Positions 36,790 through 44,370 of a stretch of DNA of 64,000 bases are shown here, one piece after another. Each line of letters opens with the position of its first letter. Position 1 is the stretch's first letter. This DNA is from CAYRHN01 sp964424115 (GTDB taxonomy: Bacteria; Chloroflexota; Anaerolineae; Anaerolineales; Anaerolineaceae). The stretch is taken from positions 1-64,000 of the forward strand of contig CAYRHN010000006.1 in assembly GCA_964424115.1 (NCBI GenBank). The letters are read 5' to 3'. A program made the position numbers and the translations under genes. Under the pieces are notes generated by a model. It saw only the letters and a program-made list of their open reading frames with translations, ran no database searches and was not told the DNA's origin.

Positions 36790-38097
36790 ATGGCGCAAAA
36801 ATTGGATCTGGCATGGGGGAAGGAACGCATCGAAGTGGGGCTGCCGGAGACCTGGCAGGTGATCGGGCAAATGCAGCCGGCTGCGCTGGCGGCAGTGGAT
36901 GACCCGGCTAAAGAAGCAGCGCGCAGCCTGGCTGAACCGGTTGGCTCGCCGCGCCTGTCGGAGCTGGCCAAAGCGGGAATGCGCATTGTCCTGGTGGTGG
37001 ACGACAGCAGCCGTCCGACCCCGGTGCGCGTAATCCTCCCTGAGGTGCTGAAAGAGCTTTCGCGGGCGGGGGTGAGCCTGGAGCAGGTGACGGTCGTCCC
37101 GGCCCTGGGCCTGCACCGCGGCATGACCGAGGAAGAACTGAGCGAGCGCCTGGGGCGCCCGCTGGCAGGGCTGAAGTGGGAAAATCCGGATTGCGACGAC
37201 CCGCAAAAACTGACCCACCTGGGCGTGACCAAACGGGGCTCGCCGGTGGTGGTGAACAAGACTGTAGCGGCGGCCGACCTGATCCTCTCGATCGGCTGCA
37301 TCGAGCCGCATATCATCGCCAGCTTTGGCGGCGGTTATAAGAACCTCTTCCCCGGCGTGGCCGGGCGGGCGATGATCGCCAATAACCATACCCTCAACTG
37401 CACCCCGGCCACCTTCAACATGGTCGGCCAGCCGGTGGAGGCCAACCCGATGCGCCAGGATCTGGAAGAGGCGGGCGGGATGCTTCCGGGCAAGGTCTTC
37501 ATTATTAATGCCGTGCTGAATAGCTCGCTGCAGGTAGTGCGGGTGGTGTGCGGCGATCCGATCCAGGCCCACCGGGCAGGCATCGCGGTCAGCGCTTCCA
37601 TCTACGGCGCCAGGGTGCCGCGCCTGGCGGATGTGGTGATCACCGACTCGCACCCGATGGACTCCGACCTGCGCCAGGGGGTAAAGGCCCTGGCCAACAC
37701 CGTTCGCGCGGTGAAACCGGGCGGGGTGGTGATCACGCTGGTGCGGGCCGAGGAGGGAGTGGGGGTGTTCGGGCTGGCCAACAGCAAGCTGCCGCTGGGG
37801 CGCAAGGCGCTCAAATTGCTGGCGCCGGTGCTGGTGGGATTGGTGCCCAAATTGAAGCGCAAGGGGCTGGGCGAAGAGGACAAGTTCTTCCTCTATTTTG
37901 CTCTGCAGGCCATGCGCCGCGCGCGCCTGGTGATGTACGCACCGACCATCCCGGCGGCCACCAAAGAGAACCTGCCCTTCGTGGAGTTTGTGGACAGCGT
38001 GGAAGAGGCGATCGCGCTGGCGCAGCAGATCGTGCGCGGCCCGGCCGAAGTGCTGGTCTTCCCCCACGGCGGCAGCACCTACCCGATCTTGCCGTAG
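36790..38097 (+). CDS. larA: Nickel-dependent lactate racemase-like (LarA family)
   Basis: 435 residues of the LarA superfamily. The residues known from Lactobacillus plantarum LarA are conserved at almost the same numbers: Asp72 and Arg75 (DDSSRPTP), His109, His174 (IEPH), Lys184 (GGGYK, attachment of the nickel-pincer cofactor) and His200. The enzyme should therefore bind the NPN cofactor and racemise or epimerise a 2-hydroxy acid. The substrate may not be lactate, since the family includes several other 2-hydroxyacid enzymes. larB, larC and larE are not in this window. GAGGAGG precedes the ATG. Confidence 0.88.
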   Translation: MAQKLDLAWGKERIEVGLPETWQVIGQMQPAALAAVDDPAKEAARSLAEPVGSPRLSELAKAGMRIVLVVDDSSRPTPVRVILPEVLKELSRAGVSLEQVTVVPALGLHRGMTEEELSERLGRPLAGLKWENPDCDDPQKLTHLGVTKRGSPVVVNKTVAAADLILSIGCIEPHIIASFGGGYKNLFPGVAGRAMIANNHTLNCTPATFNMVGQPVEANPMRQDLEEAGGMLPGKVFIINAVLNSSLQVVRVVCGDPIQAHRAGIAVSASIYGARVPRLADVVITDSHPMDSDLRQGVKALANTVRAVKPGGVVITLVRAEEGVGVFGLANSKLPLGRKALKLLAPVLVGLVPKLKRKGLGEEDKFFLYFALQAMRRARLVMYAPTIPAATKENLPFVEFVDSVEEAIALAQQIVRGPAEVLVFPHGGSTYPILP

Positions 38098-38103
38098 TTT
38101 TAT

Positions 38104-38186
38104 TAACCACAGATAAACACGGAAGATTTTAAATCTTCTTTTCGGAACTGTTTTCATCCTTAAAAATCTGTGTTTATCTGTGGTTA
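38104..38186. repeat. Inverted ACCACAGATAAACAC repeat
   Basis: TAACCACAGATAAACAC (38104-38120) and its exact complement (38170-38186) bracket a smaller AAGATTTTAAATCTT palindrome. It belongs to the same ACGGAT/ACAGAT family as the tandem repeats at 36417. It may also terminate the LarA-like transcript. Confidence 0.7.
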
Positions 38187-38189
38187 TTC

Positions 38190-38218
38190 TTGACGTTTTG
38201 GCGGCTTTGCGGTATATT
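38190..38218 (+). promoter_or_regulatory. Promoter of tRNA-Arg
   Basis: TTGACG (38190-38195), a 17-bp spacer and TATATT (38213-38218) lie about 19 bp upstream of the tRNA 5' end. Confidence 0.75.
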
Positions 38219-38236
38219 AAAGCCCGCTTGAGTTGT

Positions 38237-38313
38237 GCCCCTGTAGCGCAATTGGATAGAGCGTTTGCTTGCGGAGCAAAAGGTTAGGTGTTCAAATCAC
38301 CTCAGGGGCACCA
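38237..38313 (+). tRNA. tRNA-Arg (anticodon GCG)
   Basis: 77 nt including an encoded CCA. The acceptor GCCCCTG/CAGGGGC pairs fully; the anticodon stem TTTGC/GCAAA encloses TTGCGGA, giving anticodon GCG for Arg codon CGC; the T arm AGGTG/CACCT encloses TTCAAAT. The D arm is GCGC/GAGC with one G-A mismatch. Most bacteria use ACG (inosine) for this box, so GCG is less usual. A 3' copy of this gene occurs at 50056-50095. Confidence 0.93.
38274..38313 (+). repeat. Left copy of 40-bp tRNA-Arg 3' direct repeat (candidate att site)
   Basis: The last 40 bp of the intact tRNA gene, from the anticodon stem through CCA, recur at 50056-50095 in the same orientation with one difference (A at 38294, G at 50076). 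Confidence 0.8.
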
Positions 38314-38317
38314 GTAG

Positions 38318-38351
38318 ATCTGGCGAAAAGAAGGCTTTTCGCCAGATTTTT
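38318..38351 (+). terminator. Intrinsic terminator after tRNA-Arg
   Basis: ATCTGGCGAAAAG (38318-38330), loop AAGG, perfect complement (38335-38347), then a T-rich tail. Classic Rho-independent terminator. Confidence 0.9.
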
Positions 38352-38355
38352 CTTT

Positions 38356-38691
38356 ATGTAGGGGGTGGGTTAAGGGAGATTTGGTCATTTTTGCTGCAAT
38401 TGTGCGGTAAATGTCAGTGGGAAGATTGAAAAGCTTGAATATGTTGTGAAATGTATTCGTCCAGTTTTAACATTGCCAGGGCTTACTTTTGTGGAATATC
38501 GTGTTTGTATTTTCTGGTTGTCTGAACGCTTTCGTGCAGCTGGTCGATTACTGGATGAAGCCCGGGGTGTGACCGTAGAGGGGAGGGGTGTTGAAAGTGG
38601 TTTAAAAAAAGGGGCGAAAATGTGCCTGCAAATTGGATTCATGTGTAAAATGGATGAAGAAGAACTACCTTTTTTAAAGGAGGGATTTTGT
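38356..38691. other. AT-rich stretch at left end of the putative island
   Basis: About 340 bp directly after the tRNA terminator, where an integrase gene would be expected. None is present. An open frame runs in from 38446 in phase with the small gene at 38692, but it lacks a ribosome-binding site and recognisable sequence, so it is treated as noncoding. Confidence 0.4.
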
Positions 38692-38937
38692 ATGGCTCAA
38701 AGTGCATTTATCTCAATCGAAACCTTGGATGGGATTGTTAAGGCTTTTGAGGGGAATATCACCCCGGATCAAAGGCCGGGATGGTATCAGGCTCTTTTTG
38801 GAAGCGGCGTTGTGGAGTTTGAAGGCATGCGGATAAACGATGCCTTGAATCTATGCGCCCAGGCCGGATACGAGCACCTAATTACCGAAACGATCGGCAA
38901 GAGGGTCGTCTATCGGTTGAAATTAAAGGCGAAATAG
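38692..38937 (+). CDS. Small hypothetical protein
   Basis: 81 residues (MAQSAFISIETLDGIVKAF...). The ATG at 38692 has an excellent AAAGGAGGG 7 bases upstream, which favours it over upstream starts. The sequence is soluble and looks alpha/beta; it ends in a basic tail (KRVVYRLKLKAK). No family is recognised. It is the first gene inside the tRNA-bounded segment. Confidence 0.6.
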   Translation: MAQSAFISIETLDGIVKAFEGNITPDQRPGWYQALFGSGVVEFEGMRINDALNLCAQAGYEHLITETIGKRVVYRLKLKAK

Positions 38938-39041
38938 GGCTTTGGCATTTTCTGGGTGAGCCACCCGGTGGATGGAAAGTGCCTCAAAGGTTCCTTGTGC
39001 TAAGATTATTTATAAATGTCCGGTTTGTATCCTGATCTATT

Positions 39042-40670
39042 ATGGTTTTAATGGACTATCCTGCCTCCGCTCGTTCCACCCTGGAAGCCATCTACCGCCT
39101 GGCGGCGCAGGTATGCGCCGAGATCGAGCGCTTCCAACCGGATGTGCTGGTTGGGCTGGCGCATTCCGGCTGGGCGCCGGTGGCCGCGGCGCAAACGCTG
39201 TGGGCTGAAAAGTATCCGGGCAGGCCTTTCCCGCCTGCCACGCGCACAAACATCGGGCGCGAGAAACACGAGATCTACTTCAATAAATTTGGCAGGAGGG
39301 CCGGACCAGCGTTTTGCTGCGTGGAGTGCTGCCCTTCCTCCGACCGCCTGGGACATTACCTGGCCTGGGTGGCAGCGCAGGAGAGCTGGTTGGATACGCT
39401 GCGCGCGCAGATCCAGGCGGTCTATCCCACCAGGCCCGCGCGAATCCTTGTCGTTGACGATCTCCTGGGCGGGTACAGCTCCGGGTATGCCGCGCTGGCT
39501 TTGCTTGAGGCGCTTTATCCAGGTGTTGAGGTCTACCTGATCACCGGGAGGACCGACCTGACCAATCCGTTGATCCTGGCCTGGCTGCAGGAGTTCATTC
39601 CGCTGCCGGAAGGGGCATCCAATGGCTGGGAACTGTTTGGATCCCCTGACCCGCCCGAAAAAGATTGGAAGGACCCGCTCAAGCCGCTGATCAACGGCAC
39701 AGAGGATATTTCCGCCAATAGCCTGGAATGGAAGCCGCTCACGGCCGATTCGCGGGCTGTGCAGGCGCTGGTCCACTACCTGCCCGCAAAGCAGATCCTC
39801 ATTGCACCGGATTGGGCGAATGCCATGATCCGCCGCTACGTCCTGCAGCGCCAGCGGGGGATCATCCCGGACGGCGAGGTGAAAACCCCGCCGGATGAGC
39901 GGGGCTTTTCATTGAGTTCGCTGCGCCTGACTCCTGGCGACCGGCTGGCGCAGTGCTTCTGGCTGAACTACGGGGTCACATTGGAGGATGTTTTTTATTT
40001 TTACGGTGACACGCCCGAGGGACGCAAGGCTGGAATGGAGGACATTACCGAACCCCATACCTGGATTCAGCACGAGGGGGTGTATTACCTGGTTGAGGGA
40101 TTGGAATCCTGGATCACGGCTTATGACCTTGGGGATTCCTTCCGGCTACATAACCTCTGCCGCAAGGAGGTCCAGCCGAACCTGTGGGTGGGAGCTTATC
40201 CGATGACCTCGGATATTCGCTTCAAGCCGGAGGTGTTCAAAGACCTGCTGGGGCAGGTAGGCATAGATGTGTTCATCGATCTGAGCGAAGCGGGGGACTT
40301 CAAATTTGCCGAATCGTACCAGGGACCGCTGGAAGAGGCGGCGCAAGCTTGCGGGCGGGGGGCTGAGGTGTGGTCATTCCCGGTGCCAGATTGGGATGCA
40401 CCTGGCAACCAGGCTGTGGCACGGGCGTTGGATGCCATCGAGGGGGCGTTGGAGCAAGGGCGGCGCATCTACCTGCACTCGGCGCACAACCTGGAAGGGC
40501 GCACACCGATGGTGCTGGCTTGCTGGTGGGTGCGACAGGGACGCGACCCTGCCGACGCCCTGGCTGAGGCGGAGCGTACCTGGCTGGAGATCATGCCGTT
40601 CTTGATCCATTCCCCGCTGACCGAGAGGCAGCGGCAGTTTGTGCTGGAATTGAAAAAGGGGGAGGGGTAG
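39042..40670 (+). CDS. Phosphoribosyltransferase-like - pseudophosphatase fusion
   Basis: 542 residues. The N-terminal half (about 10-250) is PRTase-like: FQPDVLVGLAHSGW (31-44), TNIGREK (69-75) and the PRPP-loop-like ILVVDDLLGGYSSG (135-148). The C-terminal part (about 385-535) has the layout of a dual-specificity phosphatase, with NLWVGAYPMTSDI and VFIDLSEAGDF. The active-site loop, however, reads HSAHNLEGRT (479-488): Ser replaces the catalytic Cys, and one extra residue spoils the Cx5R spacing, so it should not be an active phosphatase. A paralogue of the N-terminal part is at 41711-42778. It converges on the RtcB-like gene with 14 bp between stops. A role with the RtcB-like ligase is inferred. 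Confidence 0.75.
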   Translation: MVLMDYPASARSTLEAIYRLAAQVCAEIERFQPDVLVGLAHSGWAPVAAAQTLWAEKYPGRPFPPATRTNIGREKHEIYFNKFGRRAGPAFCCVECCPSSDRLGHYLAWVAAQESWLDTLRAQIQAVYPTRPARILVVDDLLGGYSSGYAALALLEALYPGVEVYLITGRTDLTNPLILAWLQEFIPLPEGASNGWELFGSPDPPEKDWKDPLKPLINGTEDISANSLEWKPLTADSRAVQALVHYLPAKQILIAPDWANAMIRRYVLQRQRGIIPDGEVKTPPDERGFSLSSLRLTPGDRLAQCFWLNYGVTLEDVFYFYGDTPEGRKAGMEDITEPHTWIQHEGVYYLVEGLESWITAYDLGDSFRLHNLCRKEVQPNLWVGAYPMTSDIRFKPEVFKDLLGQVGIDVFIDLSEAGDFKFAESYQGPLEEAAQACGRGAEVWSFPVPDWDAPGNQAVARALDAIEGALEQGRRIYLHSAHNLEGRTPMVLACWWVRQGRDPADALAEAERTWLEIMPFLIHSPLTERQRQFVLELKKGEG

Positions 40671-40684
40671 ATCGGATTGTATTG

Positions 40685-41611
40685 TTACAGATGGCCCATG
40701 TAGGAGATCACCGCAAAGCGCTCGACCTCTTCAGCGTAACCCTCCAGTAAAGCCAGGCAGGCTTCAAGATCGCGGTAGGCAAAAGGGCCCTCAGTGCGCA
40801 GGGATTCGTTCTGGACCGTGGCCGGGATCATGATCCGTTTGCGAAGCTGGGAGAAATCATAGCCGTCGGCGATGGTTTTACAGTCTGCCCGGGACATGGA
40901 CCGTCCAGTTCCATGGCTCAGCGAGCACAGCGCATGGTCCACCAGGGGCGTGGCCCGCACCAGAGCTACGTCGCCGGACATGTTCGATGGAATGATGTTA
41001 AGCTCACCTGGCGCGACCCGCACGGATCCCTTGCGGATGATCACACCGCCATCCGGCAATTGTTCATAGGTGTTGTGCGGCTTGTCAAACAAAAGCTCGA
41101 GTGGGCCCAGCACGCTCTCGATGGCCTCCTGAGCCGCGGCGCGGTTTGAGACAGCCCAATTGACTACCCGGGTGAACTCCTCGTCGAAGCTCTCCGGCAA
41201 ATCCACCAGGGCGTCGACATGCCCGGATTCAGCCCGCGAACCCGTGTGGATCAACAGGTGCAGGCGGTCATCGGAATACGATATAAGCCCGTCCAGGAAG
41301 TGATTGCCGCCTCCAAGGTCCCCTAACTGGCCCTTGTTGCGCTGCAGGGCAGCGGCAATGGCATCCCAGGCCTGGGGGGTCAGCTCATCGGGGCGCAGAC
41401 TGCTGCGCACCAGACGCATCCCGCATCCGCAGTCACTGACCGCAAAACGCCGCCAGTCAGGCTGGTAGGTCAACACAGCGGTGCCGGTTGGTAAGGGCGA
41501 TTTGCCTGGGCAGGCATCTGGCAGGAAAACAACCTTTTCCGCGCGCAGGTCATGCGGAAGCCAGGCGTGTAGGCGGCCAGGGGGTTCGCTGGAAAGGTTG
41601 AGCATTTGCAT
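40685..41611 (-). CDS. Compact RtcB-family RNA ligase-like protein
   Basis: 308 residues, much shorter than the usual 400-480 of RtcB, yet all metal and guanylylation motifs are visible: SDCGCGM (Asp60, Cys63), LGGGNHF (His104), IHTGSR (His122), KPHN (His179), RKGSVR (193-198) and SHGTGRSMSR with His233 as candidate GMP-attachment site. The closing EGPFAYRDL matches the EAPxAYKD element. RtcB joins 2',3'-cyclic phosphate and 5'-OH RNA ends using GTP and manganese, typically in RNA repair. It is transcribed leftward after the PRTase-like gene 41711-42778 (99-bp gap). No archease gene is seen. Confidence 0.85.
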   Translation of the reverse strand: MQMLNLSSEPPGRLHAWLPHDLRAEKVVFLPDACPGKSPLPTGTAVLTYQPDWRRFAVSDCGCGMRLVRSSLRPDELTPQAWDAIAAALQRNKGQLGDLGGGNHFLDGLISYSDDRLHLLIHTGSRAESGHVDALVDLPESFDEEFTRVVNWAVSNRAAAQEAIESVLGPLELLFDKPHNTYEQLPDGGVIIRKGSVRVAPGELNIIPSNMSGDVALVRATPLVDHALCSLSHGTGRSMSRADCKTIADGYDFSQLRKRIMIPATVQNESLRTEGPFAYRDLEACLALLEGYAEEVERFAVISYMGHL

Positions 41612-41710
41612 AGGTTTTTAATCCCAACTTGAGAGAGAGATTTATGACCCTCAAATGGTATTGTACCATTCAATAAGGAATTTCACGGTATCTGCTGAAC
41701 CAAAGGTTCT

Positions 41711-42778
41711 TTACCCAATCGGGTTTTTGCAGGGGATGGTTGCCTTGGGTGGAAGGGAATAGACCTGTTCTCCATCAATGCTTTCAAGCAAGAGATCGGT
41801 ATCATTTACCAACCCTTGCAACACCCATTTGAGTTCAACCTCGGGGCGCCGGGTCAATTCACAGGCTTGTTTGAAGGTGAGCCGCCCAAATCTCCAAAAA
41901 TACTTTAGAACCAACTCTTCCGTCTTGATAGTATGTTGGACAGTCGCCCATTGGTCCCGGGAGGATACAACCAGGCTTTTGTCGGCCTGCCACCGTTCTC
42001 GAATCATCTGCCTGATGGTAGTTTCGCCCCATTTTGGCAGTTCCAACCAGGTTTCCGGAGAAGCATAGCGGGCCAGTTCTTTGATAGCTGGACTGGAGGT
42101 ATCTATAAATCGCCAGGCCAGGGATTCTTTATCAATATCTTCGCTGCCAGTGATTAGATGATAAGCATGGTGGCTGATAACCTTGGCATCCTCCTCAGAA
42201 CAATCAACCCCCAGTTTTCGAAGCCACATATCTGCCATTTCATCGCGCCAATCAAGCAAATAACCGGCCATAAATTTTATTTGGGCATCTGGACAAACCG
42301 AATTCACCAATGTCACGGCCATGCGCCAGATGCTGCCTTCAAAGACACAGTCGTCAATTACAAGTATTTGTTTGGGTGTTGTCTCCGGATCAAGCACCAG
42401 CTCGATCTGTTGGCGCAACTCATCCCGCCACTGGGTTTGACTTTCTACCCAGTTGAGAAAATAACCGACCTCTAAGCTGCCGGAATAATCGCCTAAGAAA
42501 TGCGAAGTGCCACTCACTGACAGATTTTTGCGTAGTTCTTCGTAGCGATCGATTTTTTCTCTTCCAATGTTGGTCACTGCCACTGGTGGAAAAACTTGAT
42601 CCTGGCTGATTTTCCAGAATTCTTCCACTGCCCAAAGCACTGCCCATCCACCATGTGCCAGCATGATGATCAGGTCAGGTTGGAAGCTGGTAATTTCCTG
42701 GCAGATCTGCCGGGCAACCAAATTAAGCTGATTTAGTCGGCTCGAGTAATTTTTTTCTAAATTGTCTTCTGTGCTCAT
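41711..42778 (-). CDS. Phosphoribosyltransferase-like protein with winged-helix-like tail
   Basis: 355 residues from an ATG with GGGAGG upstream. The first 250 residues are paralogous to the protein at 39042-40670: FQPDLIIMLAHGGW, VTNIGREK and ILVIDDCVFEGS align with its motifs. The PRPP-loop acidic pair is kept (IDD), while the following Thr/Gly-rich part is changed, so the ligand is uncertain. The C-terminal part (about 275-345; TEELVLKYFWRFGRLTFKQACELTRRP...) resembles a winged helix, suggesting DNA or RNA binding. It is the promoter-proximal gene of a two-gene unit with the RtcB-like gene. Confidence 0.7.
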   Translation of the reverse strand: MSTEDNLEKNYSSRLNQLNLVARQICQEITSFQPDLIIMLAHGGWAVLWAVEEFWKISQDQVFPPVAVTNIGREKIDRYEELRKNLSVSGTSHFLGDYSGSLEVGYFLNWVESQTQWRDELRQQIELVLDPETTPKQILVIDDCVFEGSIWRMAVTLVNSVCPDAQIKFMAGYLLDWRDEMADMWLRKLGVDCSEEDAKVISHHAYHLITGSEDIDKESLAWRFIDTSSPAIKELARYASPETWLELPKWGETTIRQMIRERWQADKSLVVSSRDQWATVQHTIKTEELVLKYFWRFGRLTFKQACELTRRPEVELKWVLQGLVNDTDLLLESIDGEQVYSLPPKATIPCKNPIG

Positions 42779-42836
42779 GTGGCCTCCCCGAGTATGTTGG
42801 TATGGCGATTATACCTTCTTTGAGATATTTAAACAC

Positions 42837-42871
42837 CAAGCCGCTGAGTGAGGGGGGCACCCAGCAGCTTG
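42837..42871. repeat. Structured GAGTGAGGGGGGCACCC element, copy 1
   Basis: A hairpin with an imperfect stem (CAAGC-C-GCTG / CAGC-A-GCTTG) around the sequence GAGTGAGGGGGGCACCC (42846-42862). The same 17 bases occur in a second hairpin at 49711-49750. It lies in the 365-bp divergent gap between the PRTase-like gene and the lectin gene; the rest of that gap is AT-rich with no gene seen. Confidence 0.65.
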
Positions 42872-43143
42872 ATAAGATGATTCTACAAGAGCCCGATTCC
42901 TCTGTCAACCAAATTCAGGCCGTGAATTAGCGCGGCTTAAACTCCTATTTAATTTTTTCCAACTTACATTATTGTAAACCAAATCGCTTGCCCCATGTCC
43001 GTAGATTTCCTATAATATATTCACCTGTTACCAATTTTTCAATGCAGAGTTGGTAAACACAAGGGGTAAATATCTCGCCAGCATTGCGCCCTACCCAAAC
43101 ACAAGCAAATCTCAGTAAAAAAACCAAATTCAGGAGGCAAACT

Positions 43144-44208
43144 ATGCATTCCCCCAAATCGCTTGAAGCAGTATCTATGCGCGCAAAATCTATCGCATCC
43201 ACGATGCAGAAGTGGCTGCCCTCGCGCGGCAACATGATCTTCACCCTGGTGATCGTCTTCGCACTTTTCTGGGCACAATCAGCTGGTGCCTTCAACAATG
43301 GCAAAGGCTTAGCCGCTGAGCCGACTGGTTCGACCAGCCTGATCGCCTACCAGGGGCGGCTGGCAGACAACCTCGGCAACCCGTTGACCGGAACGTACAC
43401 CATGGTCTTCCGCCTGTACAGCCAGGATACCGGTGGTGTGCCGCTGTGGGAAGAGCAGTGGACCGGCCCCAACAGCGTGGCGATCAGCGACGGCTTGTTC
43501 AATGTCATGCTTGGCAGCCTGACCCCCATCCCGCAGGCGATTGTCACCGGGAATACTACCCTCTTCCTCGGCATCACTGTGGACAGCGACGATGAAATGG
43601 CGCCACGCGTTCAGGTGGGCAGCGTACTGTACGCCCGTCAGGCGCTGACTGTGCCGGATGGAACCGTCAACACGACTAAAATTGCTGATTCAGCGGTTAC
43701 TGGTGCAAAGATTTCTGATGGGACGATCACTGGTGCGGATATTGCTGATTCGGCAATAAACAGTGCAAAAATCTCTGATGGCGCGATTGTTTCATCTGAT
43801 ATTGCCAATGGGAGCATCACCAGCGAGGATATCATGGATGGAACCATTGCGACTACTGATATTGCCAATGGCGCTATCACAAAAGCGAAATTGGGAGCAG
43901 ATGTAAATAATACCTTCATTCAAGGGGGGCGGCTGGAAGTCACTGAATATACACCAGGTTACGGGCTGCATACCGGATCTGGCGAACGTTATTATGTTGC
44001 TTGGGTGCCTTTCAACCAGAGTTTTGCATCTACCCCCACTGTTTTGGTCAGTTTGAGCAAATTTAACTTACTTGGAACTAAGAATACATGCCTGGATGTC
44101 TACCCACAGAATATCAGCGCTGGCGGATTTGAATTAGTCTACCATACATGGTGGGATTGCACTGTTTATTTGACTGCAGCGACATGGGTCGCCTACGGCA
44201 CGAAGTGA
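43144..44208 (+). CDS. Surface protein with pentapeptide-like stalk and H-type lectin domain
   Basis: 354 residues from an ATG behind AGGAGG. A hydrophobic segment (about 31-49) acts as signal or anchor. A beta domain (about 60-175; SLIAYQGRLADNLGNPLTGTYTM, LFLGITVDSD) is followed by a repetitive stalk (about 182-246) of IADSAIT/ISDGTIT units, then a C-terminal H-type lectin-like domain (about 270-354; YVAWVPFNQSFASTPTVLVS..., VYLTAATWVAYG). The layout resembles fibre or adhesin tips that bind carbohydrate. Export is expected; the ligand is unknown. Confidence 0.82.
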   Translation: MHSPKSLEAVSMRAKSIASTMQKWLPSRGNMIFTLVIVFALFWAQSAGAFNNGKGLAAEPTGSTSLIAYQGRLADNLGNPLTGTYTMVFRLYSQDTGGVPLWEEQWTGPNSVAISDGLFNVMLGSLTPIPQAIVTGNTTLFLGITVDSDDEMAPRVQVGSVLYARQALTVPDGTVNTTKIADSAVTGAKISDGTITGADIADSAINSAKISDGAIVSSDIANGSITSEDIMDGTIATTDIANGAITKAKLGADVNNTFIQGGRLEVTEYTPGYGLHTGSGERYYVAWVPFNQSFASTPTVLVSLSKFNLLGTKNTCLDVYPQNISAGGFELVYHTWWDCTVYLTAATWVAYGTK

Positions 44209-44370
44209 GAAATTTAAACTAACCAAGTATTTAGCTGCCCATAAACTCGAGAAGAATAGTGATGTTTAAGCTTCAAATAGTCACATTATCACTAATAGGC
44301 AAAAGAAAGGATGTTGCAGATTACCTGTCCTTTTTGGTTACTTTCAATCCTGCACGCAGGGAGGTTTAGG

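Noticed and set aside
38446..38691. Upstream extension of the small gene at 38692
   Set aside because: The start codon at 38446 has no Shine-Dalgarno site, whereas AAAGGAGGG sits ideally before 38692; the extension has no recognisable sequence.
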